From NCBI GenBank assembly GCA_002633005.1, contig NMRA01000112.1, forward strand, positions 279,924 to 310,666: a stretch of DNA of 30,743 bases. The letters are read 5' to 3'. This DNA comes from Phoronis australis. Its lineage: Eukaryota > Phoronida > Phoronidae. Shown here piece by piece: positions 1 through 10,644 of the stretch. The translations under genes and the position numbers were made by a program. The stretch's first letter is position 1; every line of letters begins with the position of its first letter. Under the pieces are notes generated by a model that saw only the letters and a list, made by a program, of their open reading frames with translations, was not told the DNA's origin and did not search any database.

Positions 1-70
1 CAGATAAGAGCATAATCTAAACATTTTCTAGATGATCTAAAAAATCTATTTTGGCGCGTAAAAATGGCGG

Positions 71-165
71 GAAAATTTTGCGACCTGGCATTTACGAATG
101 CGAGCTGGATTTTGAAAATGCGACCTGGGATTTTGGCTAGGTCGCAAAATGCGACCTGGCGATTT
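71..165. repeat. Short irregular tandem repeat, GCGACCTGG core
   Basis: The core GCGACCTGG, or GCGAGCTGG once, starts at 80, 100, 120 and 151, usually after AAAATG or GAATG. Spacing is 20, 20 and 31 nt. An inverted half copy (CTAGGTCGC) lies between the last two. No coding frame explains it. Confidence 0.7.
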
Positions 166-1339
166 GAATAGCGTCGAGCCCTGAGATGATGGTCTAAGCT
201 TCTGTGTAACATGCAGAATGCAGCACAAGACAAAAGCAATCAGACAAAATATGGCTTCCCCCGTTCCCCGTCATGACAGCTAAATCTTTTAACGGCAAAA
301 AAACTAAATATCACGGCAGCATAATTCTAATTACAGAATGACTTAAGCACCAAAATAACTTTCCTGGAAATTTCCCACCATGAGAGCGGACTGCTCTGAC
401 AATAAGTTCTGTCTAGCTGTCATGAGAGGGAATTCCGTGTCATTTTGTCTCACACTTCTGTCTCATACTGGTACTGTAGCATTAAGTGCGCATAAGTTTT
501 TATTTCTATCCACCCCGTAGGATATAGAACACCTACAAGCAGTTACTACAGAACCCAATGCTTTAACTTCAAAATTTCTTGTGATAAGTCTCCAGTTATT
601 TAGCACACAATATGACTAACAAGTGAAAATCTATTTTGCCAAATTTCGTTACAAAAGAATAAAACCTTAGTCCTACTCTATGACTAACATGGTTTGTACT
701 GTGGAATGCTAAGCTTTTGAAACATGACACTTTTGAAAAATGACACTTTTGACAATTATGTGAAACCAGAGGAGAATTCCCATGATCCTCTTTTTGCCAA
801 AGACTACTAATGAATTGGAAAGGGTTTCAAACTTCTGGATTCCAAATCTAAGAATTAAAAACAAACAATGCCACAAAGTCCCATGCAGTGTCATCTTTGA
901 ATGTCAATCCTTGTTTTGGTCCATGCTCTGGAGTGGAAATTTTTCTTCTTTTAATACAAGTAATCATTCCTAATTACATGATGAAACCATGAGCCAAAGT
1001 TCATCGATTGTTTCAAGATTTGCAGTCGTTATTTGATGTATTTTAGTTTGAAGTTTACAATTTCAGCTGCGGACTGCGTGGGACTTTAAACGAAGATTGA
1101 GCACCTTACCTGGTCTGAGGGTTTCTTTCGGACTAATTTGACTGATCTCGGAAGAAACGTACGTAGATCATTGTTGTAATTCTTGTTTGACAATCTCTGA
1201 AACCAAAAATGTCTAAATGGTCAAATGCTTAATATCAGTTGGAGCAATTAAATTGGTATGTGCATCAAGCGAAAAATGGGGAATGTTTGCAAAGCAGTGG
1301 CTAAGAAAACCTGATACACCTTCAGCTTGTTTTTAAATG
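166..1339. other. Upstream non-coding stretch, nothing recognised
   Basis: AT-rich DNA with only short chance ORFs on both strands. I see no splice-bounded coding frame, RNA gene or transposon end here. Confidence 0.5.
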
Positions 1340-1423
1340 AAGAATTCTGCGATAGAATGAAAACTTCTGGGACAGAATGAAGACTTCTGTGATGGGATGA
1401 AGTCTTCTGGGATGGACAACATT
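1340..1423. repeat. Tandem repeat, 20-bp period, about four units
   Basis: The unit is close to CTTCTGGGATAGAATGAAGA. TTCTG begins at 1345, 1365, 1385 and 1405, an exact 20-nt period, with a few substitutions per unit. The period is not a multiple of three and no conserved frame goes with it. Confidence 0.8.
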
Positions 1424-2088
1424 GAAAAATGACTGCGACTATGGTCTCCTCCAACAAAGGATAAGTTGTCTGTCTACACTATGTCTGCAGTCTCTAGCCT
1501 CTACACTTGAAAGGTACAGCCAGGGTAAATGTAATTTGCTGATGCTTCTGGCATAAATGGCTCTGTGGGTGGACCACTGATTGAACCAGCTTCCTCTAGT
1601 CCACTTTTCATGACTATCCACATGTTAAGCACTGATTGTCTGACTCTGACTTTGTGCCTTGGTAGTGCCAGTCATGGGAGCTTCTTTTGATCCGTTAGAA
1701 CATACCTCTACATCATATAAATAATAGAAGGGAGTGGTGTGTAGGCCGTTACATGAATTTACCAAGATAGGCCAAAGGTCAGATACAGATGTCTGCCAAG
1801 GGTTGCAATCTTACCCCTACGCGACACACCTGTCGATCGCTGTCATTGGCTTTTGCTTGATCTTTGATCAGGATCATTTATTGTATTACTCAGATTGAAG
1901 AACAAGCAGCAAATCACGTCTTGTAGTAGCAATATTGCAAACTTCACCAGACTTTTGAAGCATCTTTTGTTCTTGTGTAAATGCATATGCAGTGTTCCCT
2001 TCCTTAATTATACAGTATACCAGATGTATGGTCTAACTGATTGAAATTAGTTCTACGCCATGGTGCTAGTGGAGACCTACAGACATGT

Positions 2089-2137
2089 CACTGTCACTCT
2101 ACTGTAAGGATTTGTAGCCTACAGTAGACTGACAATG
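2089..2137. repeat. Inverted repeat, 18-nt arms
   Basis: CACTGTCACTCTACTGTA (2089-2106) pairs with TACAGTAGACTGACAATG (2120-2137) at 16 of 18 positions, around a 13-nt loop. It could be a hairpin or the footprint of a small inverted-repeat element. Confidence 0.65.
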
Positions 2138-2181
2138 GCACATCCTAATCAATGCTGTATGCCGGAAGATTTTCTTCAAAA

Positions 2182-2212
2182 TACGCTTTACCGTCACTAA
2201 CAGTAAAGCGTA
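2182..2212. repeat. Inverted repeat, perfect 10-nt arms
   Basis: TACGCTTTAC at 2182-2191 and its exact complement GTAAAGCGTA at 2203-2212 flank 11 nt. GAAGCGTAA recurs just downstream near 2217-2225. Confidence 0.6.
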
Positions 2213-3035
2213 ATTTGAAGCGTAATTTTTAGGAATCAGTAACCTATAGTATCATGTATACGTAATTACAGAAGGACACATTTGAAGGCTGTTAGACAGA
2301 TTGAGTCGGACTACCACACTCAATACTTTTTCACACGTGTTATTTCATAAAAATACCATTTAAAAAAGTCAGGACCAAAGTTGCTGAATAGCTGAGAATG
2401 ACCCCTCAAGTAGTCATTGTGCTCTTTCAATTTGTCACCAGCGTGAGTTATAAGCGATTCGAGCCTCGAGGGGAGAGGGGAATTTCTGGAAAACCATGAG
2501 GGGAATTTCGTGTGATTTTTCAATATTTTTCAGAGCCAGAGGCAGAGGGCAACGCCAGAGCCGTGGGGATGGGTCCGATATTCGGCCCCAATCGAGGGGT
2601 TGAAGGCCCCGCAGGCGAGTCAGTATTGTGGCAGACGCTACTGTATTCAGGCGTAATTATAAAAACAGTCTCAAACCTGTTCACGTGGAATCCACGGCGG
2701 AGGATTCTCATACGGAGGCAGGACAGCGCGGGGAAGAGGTTTCTGTACGTCAGTTGACATTACACCGTATCAGTATCAGGAAGCCATTTACTTCCGGTTA
2801 AACTCAGGAAAAACATTAATTTCGAAAGAAGGCGGCAGAGCTTTAAGGCAATTGCTTGGTATAATAAAATAAAAGCTATGAAATCACAGCCCATTTTAAA
2901 CAACTTAAACTGATTTTAAAGAACTATAATGAAAAATGTCTCGGAGCCATATTTGAGCGCCATCTATAACTTAACAAATAAATCAAATAGATGCTGGAAT
3001 GCCGCGCAGTTACCGACGGATAAGAATATAAAATA

Positions 3036-3240
3036 GTAAAAATAGTAAAATAACACGACGAGCATCGGCACTAAAATATATTAAGATATTCTTCTGTGAG
3101 ATTTTATTTATATCCTTTTATTCGGCAGTCTGTGTCATACCCTTGACAAAGAGCATATCGCTCGAAACGTGGGAAATACTGTTTAAACTATTTTAGTAGG
3201 CCTACCGACGCTCGTCGTTTTATTTTTCCTATTTTTATTA
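3036..3240. mobile_element. Small element with inverted ends (about 205 bp)
   Basis: The left end around AACACGACGAGCATCGGC (about 3052-3069) is matched on the other strand by the right end around CCGACGCTCGTCGTT (about 3205-3219). Similarity continues outward through A-rich/T-rich flanks, for roughly 33 nt of imperfect terminal inversion. The interior has a hairpin-like GAGCATATCGCTC followed by GAAACGTGGGAAAT near 3150-3177, resembling 'GAAACG' motifs common in metazoan retroelement debris. The family is not identified. Confidence 0.45.
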
Positions 3241-3268
3241 TTTTATATTAATTAACACCTGGGGTAGA

Positions 3269-3301
3269 GTTCAGTAACGCTAGGTCCTAGCGTTACTGAA
3301 C
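3269..3301. repeat. Near-perfect 33-nt palindrome
   Basis: GTTCAGTAACGCTAGG (3269-3284) and its exact complement CCTAGCGTTACTGAAC (3286-3301) are separated by a single T. The arms are 16 nt with no mismatch. It sits between the small inverted element ending near 3240 and the CpG-dense patch starting near 3361. Confidence 0.85.
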
Positions 3302-3360
3302 ACTACGCGGCAGTTGGTTGCCTCAGTCTCCTATCGGCAGGCCTACTAGTTATTACACAT

Positions 3361-3480
3361 TACCGGTCGGGTAGGACTGACGGCGGCCGCGCAGAATCAC
3401 CGTCGAGGCCCGTTCTGCGGGCACAGCCGAGACATTTCTTCGGGGGCACTCGACTTTATTTTTGACGGCACCGGATACAG
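3361..3480. promoter_or_regulatory. CpG-dense patch, possible promoter or first exon
   Basis: I count 15 CpG dinucleotides in 120 bp, far more than in neighbouring AT-rich DNA. Because the four-exon gene appears to have an upstream untranslated exon, this about 7 kb upstream patch is a candidate promoter region. There is no TATA box or splice donor clear enough to fix a first exon; a donor-like GAGTAAAG lies near 3789. Strand is uncertain. Confidence 0.25.
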
Positions 3481-3914
3481 CCAGAAAATCAGAACCCATC
3501 ACCCAGAGAGTGGACTCGAAAAAGGGGGCCAATGTGTAGATTTCGTGGTGCAGTCTCAGTACCTAACTATTAGCATCAAAGCCATCATTGAATGTTAAAA
3601 AGATTCGTGCCATGCATTTAGTGGATATCTGAAGTGGGCTTATTGAACCTAAGAACTTCAAGAAACAGTTGGGTAGACAGTGTGGTGGGGAATCATGAAA
3701 CTCAGCCGCCGGACCGTTAAGTCCCCGCGTCCAGACGAATTGCGTTGGCTTTCGCCTGAGAACAACAGCACTAAACCTAGATGTTTAGAGTAAAGTTAGA
3801 AGTCAATAATCTGTCAGTGAGAGCACTACGATCGAACAAGCTTAGGTTATACAGAAATAGCAAGTCTGCTGTGGGACATATAGGCCTAGCTGCATGGATG
3901 TACTTGTCAATAGT

Positions 3915-4050
3915 CAGGTGGCGGATTTACAGGGCAGGGGGCCATGGAGCTTCCAGATTCCATTTGGCAGTTCGGGGGTGCGGATGTCTGACGGCCTGGC
4001 TAATACTCTGCCCTGCCCTCCCCCAACTCAAAATCCTGGATCCGCCCCTG
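3915..4050. mobile_element. MITE-like element, family M1, copy 1 (136 bp)
   Basis: Begins CAGGTGGCGGATTTACAGG and ends CCTGGATCCGCCCCTG, so the ends are imperfect inverted repeats of the CAGNGGCGGATYYAGG type seen in non-autonomous hAT-like elements. The core (CCAGATTCCATTTGGCAG, then CTGGCTAATACTCTGCCCTG) is shared with the element at 21158-21297. A clear 8-bp target duplication is not visible. Confidence 0.65.
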
Positions 4051-6139
4051 GTTAGGTCCCGGCCATGTGCCGCTACGCCATTAAAAGTTCTCCGCTTTTA
4101 GACACATAGTGAAATTTAATCATTGCACGTATAATCAATTATTGTCATTTTCCTCGTGATATAGACCTTTTTTCCTTTCTCCTGTAGTGTGGGTCGTATT
4201 TTGTGTATTTAAAAAAAAGATGTCAGCAGTTTTATCTGTCTGAAGAAAGCTTCCGGGGGTGAACAAATCACTTATTCAATATAACATATCCATCGTTTCT
4301 GGCTATACTTTATCGTAAATCTTCAGGAAATGTGATCCTAACCAAACTTTTCACGAGAGATTCAAGTTTATTAGCCAAATCAATTCGAAAAATTTCCAGC
4401 TTTAACAAGTCCAAGGTGATGCATGAGGGCCACCATGGAACTCAGTGAGAGCTGAAGGGGCCACACTCATTGTATATATTACAATAATAAATAAATAAAT
4501 GAGTGGACTTTATTTCAGCCATGCAAACTTTGATCAGTGTTAGTGATGTTGATGGCGCTTGCGGTTCTTATACTAATCTGTATACGAAGCACAATGTGCC
4601 GTGAAATGGTCCAATTTTTGGCGGTCGTCACAACTTTTGAGCCAACATCGCCGGTTGCCGCTATCTCCCAAGGCCCAGTCTCACTCACAACAATTCTCCG
4701 CCTCGCGTCACCAAAAAGAATTAATTTTTGACGGTAGCAATTCACGCCGAAGTTATGTGTTGGCCTATACCCGTACTTGACGTGATCATCTGATAACCAT
4801 TTGTGTGGAGTGAAGCAATTACCGCATTTATTTAGCAATAGCTTCACCATACGAAATCACTGGGTAAATATCAAAATAAATTGATACATCGTGCACTAAG
4901 GCTGGTGAATTTCCACACTGTTCGACTGCTGAAATCGAATTCATCATGAAATCCCTAAAATGTCTTTTTTCTTTCGTAAAAACTAGTGTTCCTTTTTAAA
5001 GTACACATGTACTCACCATGGTTGATTACTACAATGTTTTGTGTACATGTAGGTATTTATAGGACTATTTATGCAAAGTATGCCTATTGCCAGACACTAT
5101 GTTGACTGTTTTGGGCAGTAATGTTACTTACGTACGGTATATAATTATATTCCTGAAAGAGTTAAATAACTCATGTTCTGGTGTAACGAAAATGTATTAA
5201 ATAAAACCAACTTTCAAATCAAGAGCACTGCAAACGTAAACGCGTTACTACCCTACATGAAGGTTATACGGTATGTGGGACCCTAAAATGTCCAAATTAG
5301 GCTGACTTTGGAATACCATATCTCAGAAATGACTGACAGGATTCGTATTAGGGTCACATTCTACGCCCTGTGCACTCCTCTCTAAAGCTCTACTAGGAAT
5401 TGTTTTTTAAAGTTCTACTTTTGCGTGAAGGACTATAAAATATGATCACGATATTCATGAAAAACGCCAGATTCTACAGATGCATACAACGAAAACGAGG
5501 TGATATTTTATGTAGCTCCTTTTTTAAGATCTCATCTTTAAATTTATGCTAAATAAATTTCCACCATGCTATTGACACCGTTGTTTTACTATCAATGCAT
5601 CCTTCTTTTGAAAACTAGACCCCCTATACCTCATTAACGACACGTTGGTAAAATGCCGAACATGTAACTCTACTGTCAGAAAAAATGTACTTTTACTGAA
5701 CTAAAATCTACAGTTTTGAAGAAACTTGGCTAAACACGCTGACATGTCAATATATAAGGGTGTGTCTTCAACCTTAATCAGGTGAACTAAAGTACAACTT
5801 GAGGTGAATGTTCGCAAACAAAAGAATTGAATAGCATAGCGAAACGTTGAAGTGAGGGGATGGAAGGACAATATGGAATAACATACAGCGTATGCCTAAT
5901 ATATTTCACTGAGTATCGTTTATGTGTATGTAAGTTCGTTGGTCACGACATCAACGTCGTTTTCATAATCTATTCCATCGTGCTCTGGCGATTGACTCTA
6001 TCGTTGTTCTTTGGATGATCGACAAATATACCACGAGTTTGAGTAAGTGTGTCTTTCGTAACAAACAGAACCATCGTGTCTGAGTAATGGGCTGCTCTAG
6101 TTCAACCACTTTATTTCATAATGATATTACAGAAAATAT
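4051..6139. other. Upstream non-coding stretch, no gene recognised
   Basis: AT-rich, with an (AATA)n run near 4485-4500. A 111-residue frame on the - strand (4515-4850) has no recognisable domain and no supporting splice or codon pattern. CATAGCGAAACGTTG near 5836-5850 resembles the GAAACG motif near 3165. I see nothing else. Confidence 0.4.
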
Positions 6140-6215
6140 CAGTTGCGAGGAATCGAACCCACGAGCTCCGCAACAGCTTCACAAGAACGTTCTGTCGCTG
6201 AGCCAAATCCAACGC
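6140..6215 (-). repeat. tRNA-like repeat head (SINE or tRNA pseudogene)
   Basis: On the - strand a box A-like TTGGCTCAGCGAC (6194-6206) is followed by a perfect box B GGTTCGATTCC (6149-6159). These are the internal RNA polymerase III promoter boxes of tRNAs. The arms do not form a full cloverleaf and the box spacing is that of a derived copy, so I call it tRNA-derived rather than a functional tRNA. Confidence 0.6.
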
Positions 6216-7323
6216 GTGAAACAGTACAGCATTTTCAAGCGGTGGGCCGTAGTTCATAGCATTCATTGTTGTGAGAACTTGGAGGAGAACCTAGTTTTTT
6301 CTTTATGATTAGATAATACACATATAATTCAAATCCCAAGAAGAATATTGAGATGGTAAAGACAACCGGCTTTGATTTCAGCGACTCTCTGACAGGCACC
6401 GACGATAATGGGTAGGCCAAACAATTCGTAGAGGATGTTTTCAAACATGAAATATTTAAGTTTCGTATCAAACCAAATATTCCTGTTTATTTTCAGAGCT
6501 ATCTTTTTAAAACATTTCTTTGTGTAATAGAGTATGGGCTTAAACAATAAGACAAGCTTTCAGCGGAGAAGCTCCGCACTTTCATTTATGAATAAATCTA
6601 TACTAGCAGTTTATAAAACTATGAAATTACGCATCTACGACTTAAAAAGTTCACGCTGCCCACACAGCATCTCAAGAATGTCACATTCCCCTCGTTGGCA
6701 AATCGTGGAGTGTTTTAGTCACGACATTACCACACAATTTAATATTCCATTGTTAAAAGTCACAACAAGTCACGGATTCGGGTCAAGCAAAAAACTCCTA
6801 CACGTTTGAGGTCACGAAAATAAAAGACCTGTAAACCGGTTTTGTAATTTCTGGTCAGGACGAGTATACTATTACCTGTTGTCGTTGATCACTTCAACGT
6901 GACTAGTGAAATTTTACTGAGGAGAACACCCGTCGAAATTCATATTATTTTTGGGAGGCAGGAGCGATGCTGGGAATTGAAAAAAGTAAATGTGTTTAGC
7001 GCCCGAACGAACAAACACAAATTGCTTCAAGCGCAACACTGAAACGTAAGTAACCCATCTTTGTGTACATATGTACGCTGTCAGTCAGCAAAAGGAATTT
7101 CACCTTTTTTCAAACACGTAGGTACGAACACGTGTTAGCCACTTACTTCATACCGTCTTATTTAACCTATATCTTTCGGAAAATTGATGCTTTATAATGC
7201 ACAGTGAATTATTTGGTTGCAATACTATGTAGTCCTCAGTCCCGTATACTACTCATACAGTCAATTGCATGCCAGCTACTGTACACAGAAACGTATACAT
7301 GTACTGTAGATTGCGATAGAGTT
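6216..7323. other. Upstream non-coding stretch, nothing recognised
   Basis: Only short overlapping ORFs on both strands, AT-rich, with no domain, RNA or transposon end that I can identify. Confidence 0.4.
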
Positions 7324-7553
7324 CCGAGGCGCGTTCCAAGAAAATTGACTTAGCTAAAACAAATCTTAAATGTAAGTCAACTTTAAGATAAAACTTTCAA
7401 GTCCGTTTCAAGAAAGAGATTTTAAGTTTGACTTAAGTTTTCTCTTAATTTTGACTAACTTGCCGGATGTGGAAGTTTCAAAGTTTGAAAGTTGAGACAA
7501 ATCTTAGACTTAAGTAAAAATGAACTTAGTCAGTTTCTTGGAACGGGCCTCGG
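7324..7553. mobile_element. MITE with ends CCGAGGC-GCGTTCCAAGAAA (230 bp)
   Basis: The left end CCGAGGCGCGTTCCAAGAAA is matched in inverted form by the right end TTTCTTGGAACGGGCCTCGG, with few mismatches over 20 nt. Weaker inversion continues inwards (GACTTAG and AACTTAGTCAG). The interior is rich in CTTAAG- and AAGTTTGA-like words and has no ORF. The size and lack of coding capacity fit a non-autonomous DNA transposon. Confidence 0.7.
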
Positions 7554-7724
7554 ACTCATTTTAGTCATACTCACCAGTTTTCGATCATTCGTTTTAAACA
7601 AAGTGATTTCACAACTATTGCTAAAATGGAAATGCAAATAAGAAGAAATCAAATATTGATGTTGACACTAGTTTTTGAAGTGACATGATCGGCGAGAAAA
7701 GTGATTTTTTAAGATAAGTCTCCT

Positions 7725-7792
7725 GACCTTGGAATAGAACCAGTAACCGCCCAGTTGCACTGGCAGTCCAACGCTCCATTCTCGGAACTAAA
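7725..7792 (-). repeat. tRNA-like repeat head (degenerate)
   Basis: On the - strand GGAGCGTTGGACTGCC (box A end and anticodon arm-like) leads to GGTTCTATTCC (7731-7741), one base from a consensus box B. It looks like the head of an old tRNA-derived SINE. A complete cloverleaf is not visible. Confidence 0.5.
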
Positions 7793-7977
7793 CTGTATCT
7801 ATAAATGGCAGCGTATATTTAACTCAAGTGGTGAAGTGACCGGTCTTGCAATAAATTTGAGCGAACATCTCACGAACAGCGAGAATTGGCGATTTGTAAT
7901 AAAATCATAAGCGAACTTTTTGTTTTCTTCGATAGCTCTTGTCAAAGTTAATAATTATAATAACTTTGCACCTGCGT

Positions 7978-8042
7978 TTTTCGGCCGTAAAACCGACAAC
8001 GTCCCTTAAAAGGGACACCATCGGCGGTTTCACTGCCGAAAA
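7978..8042. repeat. Nested hairpin, 65 nt
   Basis: The outer arms TTTTCGGCCGTAAAACCG (7978-7995) and CGGTTTCACTGCCGAAAA (8025-8042) pair at 16 of 18 positions. Between them GTCCCTT and AAGGGAC form a second perfect 7-bp stem with a 2-nt loop. A near-palindrome, CAAAGTTA to TAACTTTG (about 7943-7968), lies just upstream. It could be a structured RNA element, a protein-binding palindrome or a transposon remnant. Confidence 0.7.
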
Positions 8043-10238
8043 TCCATTACGAATATTTGTGGGCAGGATTGACTTTTGAAGTTACCAGGACGGCCAGAGC
8101 TAAAAACAACAAACCTGTGGCGTAGCAAATTCCTAACCGGAAGTCTTCAAGTCAAAGTTAACATGCCCAACCGAGACGGTGGCCTCGACAAGTTATTTCG
8201 TTCTTAAGTGAAAATGACTGACGCGGGCGGAGTAGTGCTAATCAAAATCGCCAAATCTACTGAATGCACGTGGGAAAAGGAGACAAGGAGACGAAGTCCA
8301 GTGGAGGGTTGATCTCTCTCTAGAATGAGCATTTGTTTGAGTTGGAAGCGAATTCCAGGGCTGGACGTCCGCACGAGCTGAGTAGAACAATGACATACCA
8401 AGCTGTGGTTGCAAGCTGGGTGGATTTCGGCATGCATCTCCCGTGTTCGAGAAATGATTGATATTCAAGCTTGGGCTTATATTCAGATCTAAAATTGCTT
8501 TTGAAAAGCGTAGACATTTTCCAATCTAAGACTAATTAAAAAGATACTAAACCCCGTTGTGACGATTTATGCCAGTACTCGTTCTGTCACCCATTAAGTG
8601 TTGTCAATCTTGGACGATAAAAGCAAGAATCAGCTAAAAACTCACTCTCTATGTCACAGGTAGGGTATTATGGTTCTTGGTGGGTGGTCTTTTCCCACAG
8701 TTGGCGTGCAATTCTCTAAAAGCATAGGCCACGCTTGCCCGTTACGCAGACTTTGAGAAGAGATTTCAAAATATCCTCCAAATTTTGAGGGTAGGCAGGG
8801 GTAACAGAGCATTGTTTCAGAGAATTTGATTAGATAAAAGTCATTTTTATTAATAGGTAGAACAGGGTTTGGTATCCTTTAACCAACTGAAACACTCGGG
8901 GTGCCTCCGACGATTTTCGAACGATCTCGGTTAGTCGGCAGAAAATCGCTTCACCACATGGCCTCCGAAAACCAATCACTCTAGAATTCTGTTTGCATAA
9001 CTATAGTTTTAGAAGGTTAGGTATTACCAGAAAAACTGTGCTATTGGACATCATTCCCGTATTAGAAAATTACAAAACAAGATAGCGAGAAAGACGGCAC
9101 AAGAGGTACCTGAAGGTCACGTGGTTCAGCAGCCAGAGGGGTCATTGCCGTATTGACCTTACAGATTTCTGCGAAACTAAATACAAAAGAAAAATATGCA
9201 CAAGTGAAATGATAAGCTTTTTGATAAATCAATTCAAAGCAACTCAGTGTTGTCTGACTTTGCGCATTTCGATCATGTTATATTGTCACTGATTACGTCA
9301 CTTTAAATGGTTTGTGGACACATGGCTCGTTTTCAAACTCTACTACATAGAATTTTGACAACGGATACTTGATTTTCTAAAAACAATATGTTTACTTGAT
9401 GACGGATTAGGTTGTTGTTGCAAAAATGCCTCGGAGACATTACGACGCTCTTTTTGAGAATGGCACAGTCATTCTAAAACATTTTTGAATCACACTGTTC
9501 TCTATCTATTGTTAAGAACTACCAGGTTGAAGGGAGAGATATTGCCAACAAAAATAGAGAACATGAATTTTCTTCAAAGAGGAACACAATCCCTGTATTG
9601 TCTTTGCTCACAAAACTGTCACCTTGAGTGTTTCGCATGAGTCACAGTTGATGTGTATCGGGTCCGTGAAAAGGTAACTCAAATGCGTTACCGTTTCTCT
9701 GGGAGTGAATGTCCCAACTTTTTAGCAATAAAATGAAGATATATCTTCTATTCACCTATTCTTTTACAGTGGGGGTGTTTAAGCCGCGAAACATGTCACA
9801 GAAAAGTTACGCTGAAGTTCCAAATCGCATTCGTGTGGAAGGCTGGTACTTCCCACGGCATGCTTTCATTGGTTCATCCGCTCTCACCGCGTGTGGCCGC
9901 TGCAAGGGAACGTATAGGAAGATTTATTTTTTTTTGAAGGAGCTTGGCCTCGTTGAAACTTCCAAAAGCAGGCCCTTGTTTTATTTCGTTCTATTTCATT
10001 TAGGAAATGTATTCAGGACTACAAGTACACTCATTTAGTATCATTTAAAATGATAATGAATTCAGTTTTCTTTATGGCCCTAAAACTTGTTCTGTCACCT
10101 GAGGCTCTGTTATTCGTAGGCTACTTCCCGTGAGAAACACATTCACAATCTTTATTCAGCTAAAGCACGCCCTCACAGTGTCGCGACTGGGTGCATGTTG
10201 TGGCTCGAAGTGGGCTGAGTGGGCGACTGCCATCGTCG

Positions 10239-10239
<1 letters not shown>
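8043..10239. other. Upstream non-coding stretch, nothing recognised
   Basis: Short overlapping frames occur on both strands around 8204-8517 and a 109-residue + frame at 9709-10038, but none has a recognisable domain, clear splice signals or a coding-like composition. I see no RNA gene here. Confidence 0.4.

Positions 10240-10271
<32 letters not shown>
10240..10271. repeat. CT dinucleotide microsatellite running into an assembly gap
   Basis: About 16 uninterrupted TC units end at the first N. After the gap the strand stays pyrimidine-rich (10400-10460), so the true tract is probably longer. Confidence 0.9.
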
Positions 10272-10399
10272 NNNNNNNNNNNNNNNNNNNNNNNNNNNNN
10301 NNNNNNNNNNNNNNNNNNNNNNNNNNNNNNNNNNNNNNNNNNNNNNNNNNNNNNNNNNNNNNNNNNNNNNNNNNNNNNNNNNNNNNNNNNNNNNNNNNN
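10272..10399. other. Assembly gap (128 N)
   Basis: All bases are N. The gap lies about 150 bp upstream of the acceptor of coding exon 1, so its content is non-coding sequence of the presumed 5' UTR intron. Confidence 0.99.
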
Positions 10400-10547
10400 C
10401 CTCCCTACTGCCCCCCGCCTTCCCCCGGACCCTCTCCGCCATCTTTCTCTCCCTCCCAATCGTATGACTATGAAAACAACCTAAATACGTTTCTATCTGC
10501 ATTATTTATCTGACATTTGAAAGTGTTTTGTACAAACGTATTTTCAG

Positions 10548-10644
10548 GTCACAAAGGAATTCAGTCGACCGAGCCGCCGACATCTCAACCTGAAATTTCA
10601 ATGATAAAAGCAAGACGTCGACGATTTCCTAGCATAGAGTAATA
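10548..10644 (+). other. Probable 5' UTR at the start of coding exon 1, preceded by a splice acceptor
   Basis: A plausible acceptor (GTATTTTCAG, ending 10547) lies 97 nt before the ATG. The sequence between them has no in-frame ATG and one in-frame stop, so it would be untranslated leader. This implies at least one non-coding exon further upstream, which I could not locate. A less pyrimidine-rich alternative acceptor is CCTAG ending at 10632. Confidence 0.55.
10601..10642 (+). promoter_or_regulatory. Upstream ORF of 13 codons ending 2 nt before the main ATG
   Basis: ATG at 10601 reads MIKARRRRFPSIE and stops at TAA 10640-10642, in a different frame from the main ORF. Two nucleotides separate that stop from the main ATG at 10645. 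The uATG context is weak (T at -3, A at +4) and the main ATG has A at -3, so leaky scanning would still reach it. The peptide has four arginines in a row. It lies within the predicted leader, so it matters only if transcription starts upstream of it. Confidence 0.5.

Larger units (their letters stand above)
1424..3035. other. Upstream non-coding stretch with two small inverted repeats
   Basis: Apart from the inverted repeats at 2089-2137 and 2182-2212, I see no gene. The patch at 2530-2750 is more GC-rich and has an 81-residue + strand frame with no ATG-proximal features or recognisable domain, so I do not call it coding. Confidence 0.4.

Noticed and set aside
4515-4850. 111-residue frame on the - strand
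   Set aside because: No recognisable domain, no splice context and AT-rich neighbours. An open frame of this size can occur by chance in 30 kb.
9709-10038. 109-residue + frame upstream of the gene, considered as an upstream coding exon
   Set aside because: An in-frame stop at 10630 shows the main frame is closed upstream of its ATG, and there is no clear donor or domain here.
10130-10513. Ser-Leu or Arg-Glu repeat frames across the gap
   Set aside because: These are translations of the CT microsatellite and of N, not genes.
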